Of a stretch of 64,000 nt of DNA, positions 8,896 through 17,613 are shown in pieces. A program made the translations under genes and the position numbers. The stretch lies in the NCBI GenBank assembly GCA_032054765.1, contig DAMBSC010000008.1, positions 201,031-265,030 of the forward strand. The letters run 5' to 3'. How positions within the stretch are numbered: position 1 is the stretch's first letter; the number at the start of each line of letters is the position of its first letter. The notes under the pieces were generated by a model, which searched no databases, was not told the origin of the DNA, and saw only the letters and a program-made list of their open reading frames with translations. Origin of the DNA: DFXE01 sp032054765. Its GTDB lineage: Bacteria; Bacteroidota; Bacteroidia; Bacteroidales; Tannerellaceae.

Positions 8896-9693
8896 ATGAA
8901 CATAGATTTCCCGCCACCATCCAAAGGAACATATAACAACGCAGGCAGTAGCCGGAGATTGGCGAACTATCTCGAACATGAAGATATGCAGCGCATGGAG
9001 CAGGGAATCTATACAGAAGGATTTTTCAACCTGACAGATGATAATATCTATAAATCCCAAGTTATAAAAGACATAGACAGTAATATCGGTCAGTTAATGA
9101 AAGCGGATGCCAAGTTTTACGCTATCCATATCAGCCCATCGGAGAAAGAACTCCGGGCAATGGGTAACACCGAAGCAGAACAAGCCGAAGCGATGAAACG
9201 ATATATCCGTGAAGTGGTAATTCCTGAATATGCGGGGAATTTTAATAAAGGACTGTCGGCAGAAGATATAAAGTTTTACGGAAAGATACATTTCAATCGA
9301 GGCAGATCCAATAACGAACTGAATATGCACTGTCATTTGATAGTAAGCCGTAAAGACCAATCCAACAAAAAGAAGCTGTCACCGCTTACCAACCATAAAA
9401 ACACCACGAAAGGAGTAATAAAAGGCGGTTTTGACCGGAAGAACCTATTCCAACAAGCAGAACAGGGATTTGATAAACTATTCGGCTACAAGCGGGAATT
9501 AACTGAATCTTTTGAATACTACAATACCATGAAAAACGGCAGTATCTCCGACCAATTAAAGATGCAGGAACGGCAGATTAAAGAAAACGTCCGGATACAA
9601 TCCTCCCCACAAAATACGTTTTCCGATGAAAAAGAAAAGAAGCAGACGGTAAACCCACCTAAGAGAAAGCCCAAACGAGGACAAAGAAGATAA
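8896..9693 (+). CDS. BtgB/DUF5712-type relaxase (mobilization protein)
   Basis: The 265-residue protein has the metal-binding core NMHCHLIVSRKD at about residues 136-147, with the HxH arrangement of relaxases. Upstream lie FYAIHISPSEKE and the Tyr-rich helices that would hold the nicking tyrosine. The C-terminus is basic (PPKRKPKRGQRR) and suits DNA binding. It forms an operon with the preceding accessory protein. No type IV secretion genes are present in the window, so transfer would depend on a helper element. Confidence 0.8.
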   Translation: MNIDFPPPSKGTYNNAGSSRRLANYLEHEDMQRMEQGIYTEGFFNLTDDNIYKSQVIKDIDSNIGQLMKADAKFYAIHISPSEKELRAMGNTEAEQAEAMKRYIREVVIPEYAGNFNKGLSAEDIKFYGKIHFNRGRSNNELNMHCHLIVSRKDQSNKKKLSPLTNHKNTTKGVIKGGFDRKNLFQQAEQGFDKLFGYKRELTESFEYYNTMKNGSISDQLKMQERQIKENVRIQSSPQNTFSDEKEKKQTVNPPKRKPKRGQRR

Positions 9694-9711
9694 AACGCAC
9701 AAAGCAATAAT

Positions 9712-10132
9712 ATGAACGAATACGAAGAAATACGAAAAGAAATAGATATATTCCTGATGGAGCGGTTCAGATACCGTCTTTCACTTGTATATCTGACACC
9801 GGATAATATCATAACTACCCGAAGAAACAGCCGGATAGATTTATATTTACGTATCCGCAGAGTAAAAAGCCTATTCCCACCGGATTGCCTTATTATAGCC
9901 CGTATAGGATTCAAAAAAAGAACGCATAGGGAACGGCACTCACTTTATCCGATTCTTAGCAGAAATAGCCTTAAAATATCAATTTAAATATATCGGGATT
10001 GAATCCACCAACGAGAAAAGCCAAAGTTTTGCAAAGAAATTAGGTTTCGATTCAATAGACGGCTTAAACTATGCCGTGTCAGTAGAGAATCTATTATCAT
10101 ATTTCAAAATAAATGGTTCTTTATTTATTTGA
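9712..10132 (+). pseudogene. GNAT N-acetyltransferase-like gene, one +1 frameshift
   Basis: The ATG at 9712 opens a frame that runs into a stop near 9987. From the A7 run at 9913-9919 the +1 frame continues as KERIGNGTHFIRFLAEIA...IGIESTNEKSQSFAKKLGF to a TGA at 10130-10132. The join gives about 139 residues and restores the GNAT acetyl-CoA loop (R/Q-x-x-G-x-G/A, here RIGNGT) and the C-terminal NEKSQSFAKKLGF motif. The 421 nt are again 3n+1. Either the A run is over-called or the gene is inactivated. Its place just after the mob genes suggests cargo of the element. Confidence 0.7.
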
Positions 10133-10183
10133 TTTACAAAGGTACATTCCGGTAATAGAACGCCAACACCAAGCCGCAAGCGG

Positions 10184-10238
10184 TTTATAGGAAAATCTCC
10201 ACACCTGCGCTTCGCTCCGGGTAGTATTTTCCTATAAA
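10184..10238. repeat. 13-bp perfect inverted repeat
   Basis: tttataggaaaat (10184-10196) pairs with attttcctataaa (10226-10238) across a 29-nt loop that is GC-richer than its surroundings. It lies just after the acetyltransferase and could be a terminator or part of the element's right end. No gene is visible in 10133-10460. Confidence 0.5.
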
Positions 10239-10460
10239 GTGTTGTCTTATCTATTCCCTGCATGAATGAGATGTATATCAATTAAAAAAAGAAAAAAAAT
10301 ATTGTTGCGGATGTGGGAGAAATTCCGTAAATTCGCAGTGAGTTATTTGAGGAAATACAGCGCAAAACGCAGAAATAGGCACGGTTGCCAAATCGTTACC
10401 TCACACGCTGAAAAATTCCGCTTACAGCCTTTTATTCAAAAGGTTATCTCCAAAAGATAA

Positions 10461-10820
10461 TTTTATAAAATAAAAGTAGATGTGGCAAGCAATATGGAAA
10501 TATCTGCATCGGCTAAGTTCAATAATACATTTAACCTGAAATTAATCGCAATAGAAATAGATGGGATGTCTGCTGTAATGGATATAGAAGGAAAATCAAT
10601 GATTTATTCTTCTACTTTTATGAAATCATATTTAGTTCCCGAATACAAAATAGGCAAATCATCCACTTTATATATGGCCATGGGAGGTGCTTGGCTAGGA
10701 ACTGCAAGCCTATCAAAAAGAACACTTAAAGGTTTCTGGGATACTTTCAAAAAAGATGACAATGATTATCATTTTAACTCGTCTGGTTATTTTACGGTTG
10801 GCTTCAAATATGGTTTCTGA
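10461..10820 (+). pseudogene. C-terminal remnant of an outer-membrane beta-barrel protein
   Basis: An open frame of about 119 codons follows a stop at 10458-10460. It has no signal peptide and no convincing start (GTG at 10482 at best). The product shows beta-barrel features: alternating hydrophobic strands and a C-terminal aromatic residue (YFTVGFKYGF). It looks like the 3' end of a larger outer-membrane protein gene that lost its 5' part. Its place at the right flank of the mobile element suggests that insertion or deletion truncated it (inference). Confidence 0.5.
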
Positions 10821-10891
10821 AAAATTTATCTTACAATATAACTGAGTAGTTTTGTGAATCTAATCAAACAACATTCAAATCAGACCTCCAT

Positions 10892-10922
10892 ATAGTCCCG
10901 AGTCAAAAGGTTTAGGGACTAT
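10892..10922. terminator. Hairpin between convergent genes
   Basis: atagtccc (10892-10899) pairs with gggactat (10915-10922), 8 bp. It lies between the OMP remnant and the 3' end of the minus-strand regulator. No T tract follows, so function is tentative. Confidence 0.4.
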
Positions 10923-10968
10923 TGGTAATGGCGGAAATTGTTATTGCCTTTTTCTTCCAACAAAATTT

Positions 10969-11724
10969 TTATATATCGTTTACGATCCACGTCTTAAACT
11001 CCGAAGCTTTATTCTTACTGATATAGATTCTTTCGGGTGTGTCTATGCATAGGTTGATTAGGAGGCGGTTGTCGAACCAGATTGTGATGTTTTGAACACT
11101 GTCGCGTGCTATCAGGAATTGTTTGTTGGCACGGAAGAATTCGGTAGGGTTTAAATTGATTGATATTTGTTCGAGGGTTTTTATATATGGGTATGATGAG
11201 CCGTCTTTCATACAGATTTTTGTGTTTTTCTCGGACGTATAAAAACAAGCGACATCTTTGAGGGCAATAGGGATTAGTTTATCTCTTACCGGGATCAGTA
11301 GGCGGTCTTTGTAGCGGGGAGAAGGGTTAACTTGCGTCATTCGAGTTAGGTATTCAACGACTTCAGTTCTTGTCCATTTACTGAATTTACGTAAGGCACG
11401 CGTTAGCTCGTCTGTTTTAATCGGCTTAAGTAGATAATCCACACTGTTTACTTTGAATGCTTCAATGGCATATTCATCATAAGCAGTGGTGAATATAATG
11501 GCTGTTTCTACTTGTATGCTGTCGAAGATTGAGAAGGCGGAACCGTCGGAGAGGTGTATGTCCATCAGGATGAGGTCGGGTGCCGGATGGGTCTGGAGCC
11601 AGTTGATTGTCTGGCTGATACTTTCGGTATTGCCTACTATCTCGATATCGAGTTCTATCTCAGCAATGATGGTGATGAGGTTTTCGTAAGCAACGGTTTC
11701 GTCTTCTACTATCAGTATTTTCAT
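10969..11724 (-). CDS. LytTR-family response regulator (second system)
   Basis: The 251-residue protein has a receiver domain with D55 as phospho-acceptor (LILMDIHLSDG) and the K of the LLKPI motif at about 102, then a LytTR domain at about 145-245. It is separated by 6 nt from its kinase gene upstream. It is a paralogue of the regulator at 1001-1741 but is clearly diverged from it. Confidence 0.92.
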   Translation of the reverse strand: MKILIVEDETVAYENLITIIAEIELDIEIVGNTESISQTINWLQTHPAPDLILMDIHLSDGSAFSIFDSIQVETAIIFTTAYDEYAIEAFKVNSVDYLLKPIKTDELTRALRKFSKWTRTEVVEYLTRMTQVNPSPRYKDRLLIPVRDKLIPIALKDVACFYTSEKNTKICMKDGSSYPYIKTLEQISINLNPTEFFRANKQFLIARDSVQNITIWFDNRLLINLCIDTPERIYISKNKASEFKTWIVNDI

Positions 11725-11730
11725 GGGGTG

Positions 11731-12741
11731 TTATTTGAGTGGTAAGTAGACTGTATAGGTGTTTCCGTCGTCTTCGATACGGATTTGTTTGTTCATAAGG
11801 AGGGCGAAACGGTTTTCGAGGTTTTTCAATCCTGTACCGTTTGTCGCCGAGGGTGATAGTTTGGGGTATATAGGGTTGGTGACTACGAGTTCATCTGCTT
11901 CGTTCAGGTAAATTGCAACTTCCATCTTATGTTGGCTGTCTATCGTGTTGTGTACGACGATATTGTCTATAAGGGGGAGGATGGAGAGTACGGGTAGCTG
12001 GAGGTCGAGTTTACCGGGATCGACGTCGATATTGAAGATTAGTTTGTTGGCAAAGCGGACTTCCATCATGTAGCGGAAGGCTTGCACAAATTCGAGTTCT
12101 TCGGCGAGGGTGACGAGTCCTTTCCTATCGCTCTGGAGGATGTACCGGAATACGTCGGAGAGTTTGTTGACGAATGCGAGCGTGTTTTCATCTTCTTTCT
12201 TACGGACTAATGCGGTGAGGCTGTTGAGCGAATTAAAGAAGAAATGGGGATTGATCTGGTTTGCTAAGGCATCGCAGCGGCTTTGCAGGTTCTCGATTTT
12301 GAGTTGTTCTATTTCCTGTTCTTTTTTTCGTTGTACATGGTACATCATAAAGAGATGTCCGGCAAAGGTGCAAACTATGAAAACAACAAAGAACTGGAAT
12401 AACAGGACGCTACCAAAGCCGTGTATCTTTCCGTTCCAGAGGTACATGATGAGTACAAAGAGGATATATGCTACAATTGTGATTACGACGGTCCTGAGGG
12501 AGCGATCCTGAAAAGAAAGGTTCTTTATTTTATTGAGGTTATATGTCAGTAATCCCCATATGAGAAGGGCAAAGTACGAATACCGGATAAAGAAAAATGT
12601 CAGGTGGCGGGCATGTTTAGACTCGTCCAGAAAACTGAGTTCCCAGGGTAGGCAGGATATATTGGGGTAAACAATAAAGATTGCACTGACCAGACTAATG
12701 AGCAGTAGCTTGAATGGACTGTAGTTATCTAATATTTTCAT
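11731..12741 (-). CDS. LytS-type sensor histidine kinase (second system)
   Basis: The 336-residue protein has four N-terminal membrane segments (about 10-28, 50-68, 84-102 and 112-134), a coiled coil at 136-160, and a His_kinase domain with H166 in the canonical INPHFFFN motif. The ATPase domain has a weak N box (LIDNIVVHN) and a G box NGTGLKN. It pairs with the LytTR regulator downstream. Targets are not obvious from position; the neighbouring CobW and glpF genes are on the same strand but upstream. Confidence 0.9.
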   Translation of the reverse strand: MKILDNYSPFKLLLISLVSAIFIVYPNISCLPWELSFLDESKHARHLTFFFIRYSYFALLIWGLLTYNLNKIKNLSFQDRSLRTVVITIVAYILFVLIMYLWNGKIHGFGSVLLFQFFVVFIVCTFAGHLFMMYHVQRKKEQEIEQLKIENLQSRCDALANQINPHFFFNSLNSLTALVRKKEDENTLAFVNKLSDVFRYILQSDRKGLVTLAEELEFVQAFRYMMEVRFANKLIFNIDVDPGKLDLQLPVLSILPLIDNIVVHNTIDSQHKMEVAIYLNEADELVVTNPIYPKLSPSATNGTGLKNLENRFALLMNKQIRIEDDGNTYTVYLPLK

Positions 12742-12757
12742 CTGGTAACGTTTTTTA

Positions 12758-12765
12758 CAAAGATA
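12758..12765 (-). promoter_or_regulatory. Bacteroidetes -7 element for the kinase-regulator operon
   Basis: Read on the minus strand this is TATCTTTG, an exact TAnnTTTG. It lies 17 bp before the kinase ATG at 12741. No clear -33 TTG is visible. Confidence 0.5.
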
Positions 12766-12787
12766 TTTTTTTTTGCTTTTCCTGCTA

Positions 12788-13879
12788 TCAGACTACTTCG
12801 GTAAACCGGTGTGTTGGCTGGGGCCTTCCGGGTTGGAGATATCGCCAGGAGATGATTTCGGGAGTATAGCTGTCAGCACAAAGTGTGTCGAGGGTCTCAC
12901 GGACAATACGGTCGAGGTTTTCCGGAGTGGTTTCCACACGGGCGTTGATGATTAGTTTGATTTCTTCGCTGCGAACGGCAGAGCCACGAACGGAAAGGGT
13001 TCCGGCATTTCCTGTCAGGTTTCCGACGATGAATTTGCTGCCGTTTTCAGCAATTAGTTTGACGTGTCCGACGGGTAGCTTTTCTTCGTCGAAGCGGGCG
13101 GCTAAGTTAGTGAGGAGGGTGTGTGTGAAGGTGTCCCAATCGGTGTCGGAACCTTGGAGGTAAACAGTGCCGTTGAGCCAGCCGAGAACGGCTTCGCCAT
13201 TGGCGTATATATCATAATCCATTTCAATGAGGCGTTTTCCGGCATCTTGACGAGTAGTTACCTGTGACAGCCATTCGTCTGTTCCGTTTCCTTTTTCCGC
13301 ACTGATGGCCAGAATGGTGGCGGAAGGGAATGTCTGTGCGGTACGTTGTTTGAGGTCTTCCAACTGATTGTCGCTCAGCAGGTCGGTTTTATTGATCAGG
13401 ATGATATCACTCTCCTCCAGTTGTTTGCGGAGTATATAAGCTGCATCGGGGTGTAAGCCGGCGTTTTCTCCTGCGAGTACAGAGTCAAGGCGCGTTGGGT
13501 CGGCTAAAACGGAGAGGGGAGCGATTTGCAGGTCGCGGTTCCAGTATTGTTTCAGCGGTTGCATTATTGTGGCCGACAGGTCGGCGCAACTCCCTACAGG
13601 TTCGGCGATAATAACATCGGCAGCCACTTCGGCACGTATCTTCCCGATAGCATCGGTAAATCCGTTGAAGTTGCAGCAAAAACAACTGCCGCTGACTTCA
13701 GCTACTTGCAGGTTGTTAAGTGATAACAGTTTGCTGTCAACCAGTTCGGGCGCCTGGTCGTTGGTGATAAGACCTACGCTAAGCCCCCGGCTTATCAGCT
13801 TTTGGGCTGCTTCCCAAAGAAGGGTTGTTTTACCAGCTCCGAGGAAACCTCCGGCGATAATAAGAGTTGTTGATTTCAT
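12788..13879 (-). CDS. COG0523/CobW-family GTPase (metallochaperone-like)
   Basis: The 363-residue protein has a Walker A/G1 motif GGFLGAGKTT at 10-19, the family's metal-binding CxCC motif as GSCFCCN (C66, C68, C69), an EPVG switch segment and a G4 motif NKTD at about 163. A CobW C-terminal domain closes it. COG0523 proteins insert or traffic metals (Zn, Co or others) using GTP; the metal cannot be told here. It starts 34 nt downstream of glpF on the same strand. No methyltransferase or nitrile-hydratase partner is adjacent, so the client is unknown. Confidence 0.88.
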   Translation of the reverse strand: MKSTTLIIAGGFLGAGKTTLLWEAAQKLISRGLSVGLITNDQAPELVDSKLLSLNNLQVAEVSGSCFCCNFNGFTDAIGKIRAEVAADVIIAEPVGSCADLSATIMQPLKQYWNRDLQIAPLSVLADPTRLDSVLAGENAGLHPDAAYILRKQLEESDIILINKTDLLSDNQLEDLKQRTAQTFPSATILAISAEKGNGTDEWLSQVTTRQDAGKRLIEMDYDIYANGEAVLGWLNGTVYLQGSDTDWDTFTHTLLTNLAARFDEEKLPVGHVKLIAENGSKFIVGNLTGNAGTLSVRGSAVRSEEIKLIINARVETTPENLDRIVRETLDTLCADSYTPEIISWRYLQPGRPQPTHRFTEVV

Positions 13880-13913
13880 ATGAGAGAAATTTTATGTATG
13901 ATTAGAATTTTAT

Positions 13914-14717
13914 TTATTCGCAATCGCATCCCTGAGTTTTCTTTTTCATCAGCGGTTCGATAATATATAAAAAGAAACAGGCTGCTATGGTTCCACCGAT
14001 TACCGGACCTAATATATAGACGAAGAAGAATCCTCCGAAGTTATCAGGAAAGGCTGCACTGCTCCAACCGGAAAGCCAGGCGACCATGCGTGGACCAAAG
14101 TCGCGTGCCGGGTTCAATCCTGCCTGTGTAAGGGGTGCCACAAGGAATATGATAGATGAAACGGTCAAGCCGATAAATACGGGTGCCATTCCGTCACTGG
14201 GACGTCCTACGTTGCAACCTTCAGTCAGGGCAAAGATAAACAATACCAAAAGGAAGGTGCCGAATGCTTCGGCGGCGATGGCCAGGGGCATGGAAACAAC
14301 AGCGGTTCCTCCGGTATAATATTCACCGAACATTTTAGCGGTAGCAACTGATTCGGCGCTTCCTCTCACGATCTCGTGTGTATTTTCATAGGCTGCTATG
14401 GAAGGTGAAAATAGAAGGTAAATTGTCCAGCCTGCTACGAAGGCACCGAGGAACTGGGCAATAAGGTAACCAGGCAGTTTACGAACGGTCATACGTTTAC
14501 TTATTACCATGCCGATGGATACAGCAGGGTTCAGATGGGCACACGAGAGGTGACGGGTTATATAGATAGCAAGGGTAACGCCGATTCCCCATGCCAGACC
14601 AATCTGAAAAATGCCGCTGTATTCACTAAACAGGGTGGCTACGGCTACCGAACCGCAGCCAAACAGCACGAGGATAAAGGTTCCTAATAATTCTCCGGTA
14701 AATTCTTTTGCATTCAT
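13914..14717 (-). CDS. glpF: Aquaglyceroporin (GlpF/MIP family)
   Basis: The 267-residue protein has six membrane helices and two half-helix NPA boxes at 63-65 (HLNPAVS) and 202-204 (LNPARDFGPR). The Asp right after the second NPA-Arg (D206) is the hallmark of glycerol facilitators rather than strict water channels. No glycerol kinase or glycerol-3-phosphate dehydrogenase gene is near, so a role in glycerol use is not supported by context. The C-terminus ends in a Cys pair (GCDCE). It is followed by the CobW-type gene. Confidence 0.88.
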   Translation of the reverse strand: MNAKEFTGELLGTFILVLFGCGSVAVATLFSEYSGIFQIGLAWGIGVTLAIYITRHLSCAHLNPAVSIGMVISKRMTVRKLPGYLIAQFLGAFVAGWTIYLLFSPSIAAYENTHEIVRGSAESVATAKMFGEYYTGGTAVVSMPLAIAAEAFGTFLLVLFIFALTEGCNVGRPSDGMAPVFIGLTVSSIIFLVAPLTQAGLNPARDFGPRMVAWLSGWSSAAFPDNFGGFFFVYILGPVIGGTIAACFFLYIIEPLMKKKTQGCDCE

Positions 14718-14836
14718 AATATATTATATATTAATGTTTTACTAGTCGACGGCAAGTGATTTATAAAAGCTGAAGTTACTTTTACTATTATTCCTGCTAA
14801 TATAAAAGATCTTTTTCTCACTATGAATTATTACAA

Positions 14837-14940
14837 TGAGAACTTTTTCTCACCTTGATGAGAATTTTTTCTCACTGGGAAGAGAACTTTTTCTCATCCT
14901 GATGAGAATCTTTTCTCATGCCTATGAGAATAAATTCTCA
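14837..14940. repeat. 22-bp-period palindrome array (array 1)
   Basis: Five 16-nt palindromes of the form TGAGAA-n4-TTCTCA start at 14837, 14859, 14881, 14903 and 14925, exactly 22 bp apart, with 6-nt spacers of varying sequence. A degenerate sixth unit begins at 14947. The array fills part of the 397-bp gap between the end of the propeller operon (15115) and glpF (14717). I see nothing else recognisable in 14960-15114. Confidence 0.9.
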
Positions 14941-15114
14941 TAGCATTGAAAAAAAGTTTTCTCTTACCTTTCTTGTCTTGCTATTAGTTTGTTCCAGTTT
15001 CATTAGCAGCATTGGAAGTTGAACGCAATTTGTCTATTTATTTTTATTGTAATACCCAATTTGGGATGAAAGCGAAATATTTAAGGACGAAGACGAATCA
15101 GACACGGGGAGCAA

Positions 15115-16368
15115 TTATTTTATTTTGTATGCCATAAGTGCGTCGCCATGCCGGATGTATAGTATGCCATTGTGTATGGTGGGGTGTGCCCAGTGTGCGC
15201 CGTCTCCTTTGTTTACGCGGAAGTGGCTGATGATGTCGAATCTGTCGGGATTGGGGTTGACAAGGGCTACGTTGCCCCGACGCTCTTCGTAACAATAAAG
15301 AAGTCCGTCGGCAGCGATGATAGAACCTTTGCTACATCCGTGCCAGGTTGTTTTATAGCGGGTTTTTCCGGTGTTCCAATCGAGGGCTACCCAATCGCCG
15401 TTATTGTTGTTGAACCAGTTTGAGGCGTAGATGGTGCCGTCTATCAGTACCATTCCGCCGGTGTGTACGCTCAGGTCGTCGTTGCGCCAGAGGACTTTAA
15501 CGGCTGTGGCATTTTCGTTAAGTTCGAGCATGTGGGAGCGCATTTCGTATGCGTTGCTGATAAATAGTTTCCCGTTGTGGTAGATGGGTGTATTAATAGC
15601 GATTCCATCCATTCCACGCTTAGCGATGAAGTCACAGTCGTTGAATTGCCATTCGATCTTTCCAGTCACGGGGTTGACACCGTAAACATATTCCTGTGAG
15701 AAGCCGATAATTTGCGGGATGCCGTTATGGTTGATGAGCAATGGTGATACATGTGAGCAGGTGTCTTTGAGTGAGGCTGTTTGCCAGAGGGTTTCGCCTG
15801 TTGAGGCGTCCAGGGCTACCATAGTGGTTTGCTGTCCGCAAGGGGTAAAGATTACTTTGTTATCGAATACGAGCGGGGATTCCGAGACGCCCCAGACGTT
15901 GGTTGTTACTCCGAACTTGCTTTCACCGTTTACTTTCCAGATGATTTTCCCATCGGAGGCATTAATGCAGACTACTTCGCCGGGTCCGCTGATAATGTAA
16001 ACTTTGTCACCAACGATGGTTGGGGTAGTACGGGTGTCGGGGTAGGATTTGGTCCATGCCGGGCCGTAGGTTATGCTGTATATCTTTTTACCGTCGAGGG
16101 TGTAGGCGGTGAGGGTTTCATTCTTTCATTCTTCATCCATGCCGGTGATGTAGATTTTGTCGCCTGCAATAACGGGGCTGGAATATCCTTTTCCGGTTCC
16201 GGAGGTGCTCCATAGTTGTTCAGGTCCTTCTGCAGGCCAGCTTTTAAGCAGGCCTGTCTCCGGATAGATGCCGTCGCGGGCAGGGCCTCTCCAACCGGGG
16301 TTGGATTGGGCTACGCTTTCTATGCAGAAGGCAAGCGACAAAAATATAAGGAAGTAATATGCTTTCAT
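15115..16368 (-). pseudogene. PQQ-like beta-propeller protein gene broken by an in-frame TGA
   Basis: One uninterrupted frame runs from ATG 16368 to the stop at 15115, except for a TGA at 16128-16126. Both halves align with the two upstream paralogues. The stop falls at the place where they read MNESEDKEIF or MNEDEDKEIF, and no residues are lost, so this is a point nonsense change and not a frameshift. With the stop read through, the product would be about 417 residues (paralogues 413 and 428), with a signal peptide and the shared ending LYIRHGDALMAYKIK. It is the last gene of operon 2. Either the gene is decaying or the base is a sequencing error. Confidence 0.8.
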
Positions 16369-16370
16369 GT

Positions 16371-17612
16371 TTATTTTATCTTGTACGCCATCAATGCATT
16401 TCCATGTCGGATATAGAGTATACCGTTATGGATGACAGGGTGCGCCCAGTGAGGGCCTTCGCCTTTGGTGATGCGGAACTCGCTGATGACGTTGAACTTT
16501 TCGGGGTTGGGGTTGACCAGGGCTACTGTCCCACGGCGCTCGTCGTAGCAGTAGAGAAGGCCGTCGGCGGAGATGATGGAACCTTTACTTTTGCCTCCAC
16601 CCCATTCGTTTTCGTATTTGGTTTTTCCGGTGTTCCAATCCACTGCCACCCAGTTGCCTTGATTATTGCTGATCCAGTTTGAGCCGTAAATGATGCCGTC
16701 GAGGAGTACGAAATGTCCGTGATGGGTGTCGAGGTCGTCGTTGCGCCAGACAAGATCGGCTTTTGTTGCATCGGCATTTAATTCAAGCATAAAAGCCGGT
16801 GCGTTGTATCCATTGGAAAAGAACAGACGACCATTGTGATAGAGTGGAATGTTGGTCGCAATATTTTCTCTTTCACTGTCAGGGCGTCCCCAATCACTGA
16901 ATGTCCACGCTATCTCTCCTGTCTCCGGGTTAATACCGAATACATTTTTACCTGTGGCGCCAATTATTTGCTTTTTACCGTTGTGTGTGATAAGTAATGG
17001 TGAAATATAACAGCTATGGTCGCCCAGCGGACGGCTCTTCCATACAGTTTCGCCTGTCCTTGCATTCAGGGCAACCATTGTTGTCTGATCACCAGCCGGG
17101 GTATAAATTACTTTATTGTCAAAGACTAAAGGGCATTCGGAAGTTCCCCAATTACCTGTTTTACGTTCAAATAGTGTTCCACCGTCTACTTGCCAGATTA
17201 TATTTCCATTTTCGATATTCAGACAGTTGATTTCTCCTGAACCACTAATAACATATGCTTTATTTCCTTCGATAGTTGGAGTGCTACGGGTTTCGGGATA
17301 GGATTTATTCCAGGGTGTACCGTATATTATTTCATATATCTTTTTTCCATCCGGTGTATAGGCGGAAAATATTTCTTTATCTTCGCTCTCATTCATCCCG
17401 GTGATATAAAGTCGGTTATTATAGATCAGCGGACTGGAATAACCTTTTCCGGCGTCCATTGTTTCCCATAACAACTGCGGACCTTCGGCGGGCCATGATT
17501 TCAGCAATCCTGTTTCTTTGTAATGCCCGTCACGTTCCGGTCCCCTAAACCCATACGGGGATTGGGCTGTTGCCGACAGGGATATAAGTAGGAATAAGGT
17601 GATGTTTTTCAT
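16371..17612 (-). CDS. Secreted PQQ-like beta-propeller protein
   Basis: The 413-residue protein has a signal peptide (MKNITLFLLISLSATAQ) followed by PQQ_2/BamB-type blades. Recurrent blade motifs such as VWKSRPLGD, IAWTFSDWG and WVAVDWNTGKTKYE carry the W/G signature of the fold. It starts WRGPERDG-like (FRGPERDGHY) and ends ILYIRHGNALMAYKIK, as do four other genes in the window. PQQ-like blades do not prove PQQ binding or dehydrogenase activity, and no catalytic Ca/PQQ residues can be assigned. Only 2 nt separate it from the genes on both sides. Confidence 0.85.
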   Translation of the reverse strand: MKNITLFLLISLSATAQSPYGFRGPERDGHYKETGLLKSWPAEGPQLLWETMDAGKGYSSPLIYNNRLYITGMNESEDKEIFSAYTPDGKKIYEIIYGTPWNKSYPETRSTPTIEGNKAYVISGSGEINCLNIENGNIIWQVDGGTLFERKTGNWGTSECPLVFDNKVIYTPAGDQTTMVALNARTGETVWKSRPLGDHSCYISPLLITHNGKKQIIGATGKNVFGINPETGEIAWTFSDWGRPDSERENIATNIPLYHNGRLFFSNGYNAPAFMLELNADATKADLVWRNDDLDTHHGHFVLLDGIIYGSNWISNNQGNWVAVDWNTGKTKYENEWGGGKSKGSIISADGLLYCYDERRGTVALVNPNPEKFNVISEFRITKGEGPHWAHPVIHNGILYIRHGNALMAYKIK

Positions 17613-17613
17613 A

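Noticed and set aside
10266..10460. 64-codon basic ORF
   Set aside because: No start context, homology pattern or neighbours support it; its composition looks like chance reading of AT-rich DNA.
1734..12741. The two LytTR systems as one duplicated cassette
   Set aside because: Their kinases differ in the His motif and membrane layout and the regulators are well diverged, so a recent duplication is not supported.
14837..14940. Possible CRISPR array
   Set aside because: Units are 16-nt palindromes with 6-nt spacers; CRISPR repeats and spacers are far longer, and no cas genes are present.
16126..16128. TGA as a selenocysteine codon
   Set aside because: The paralogues have Glu/Asp, not Cys, at this place, and there is no sign of Sec machinery or a redox motif.
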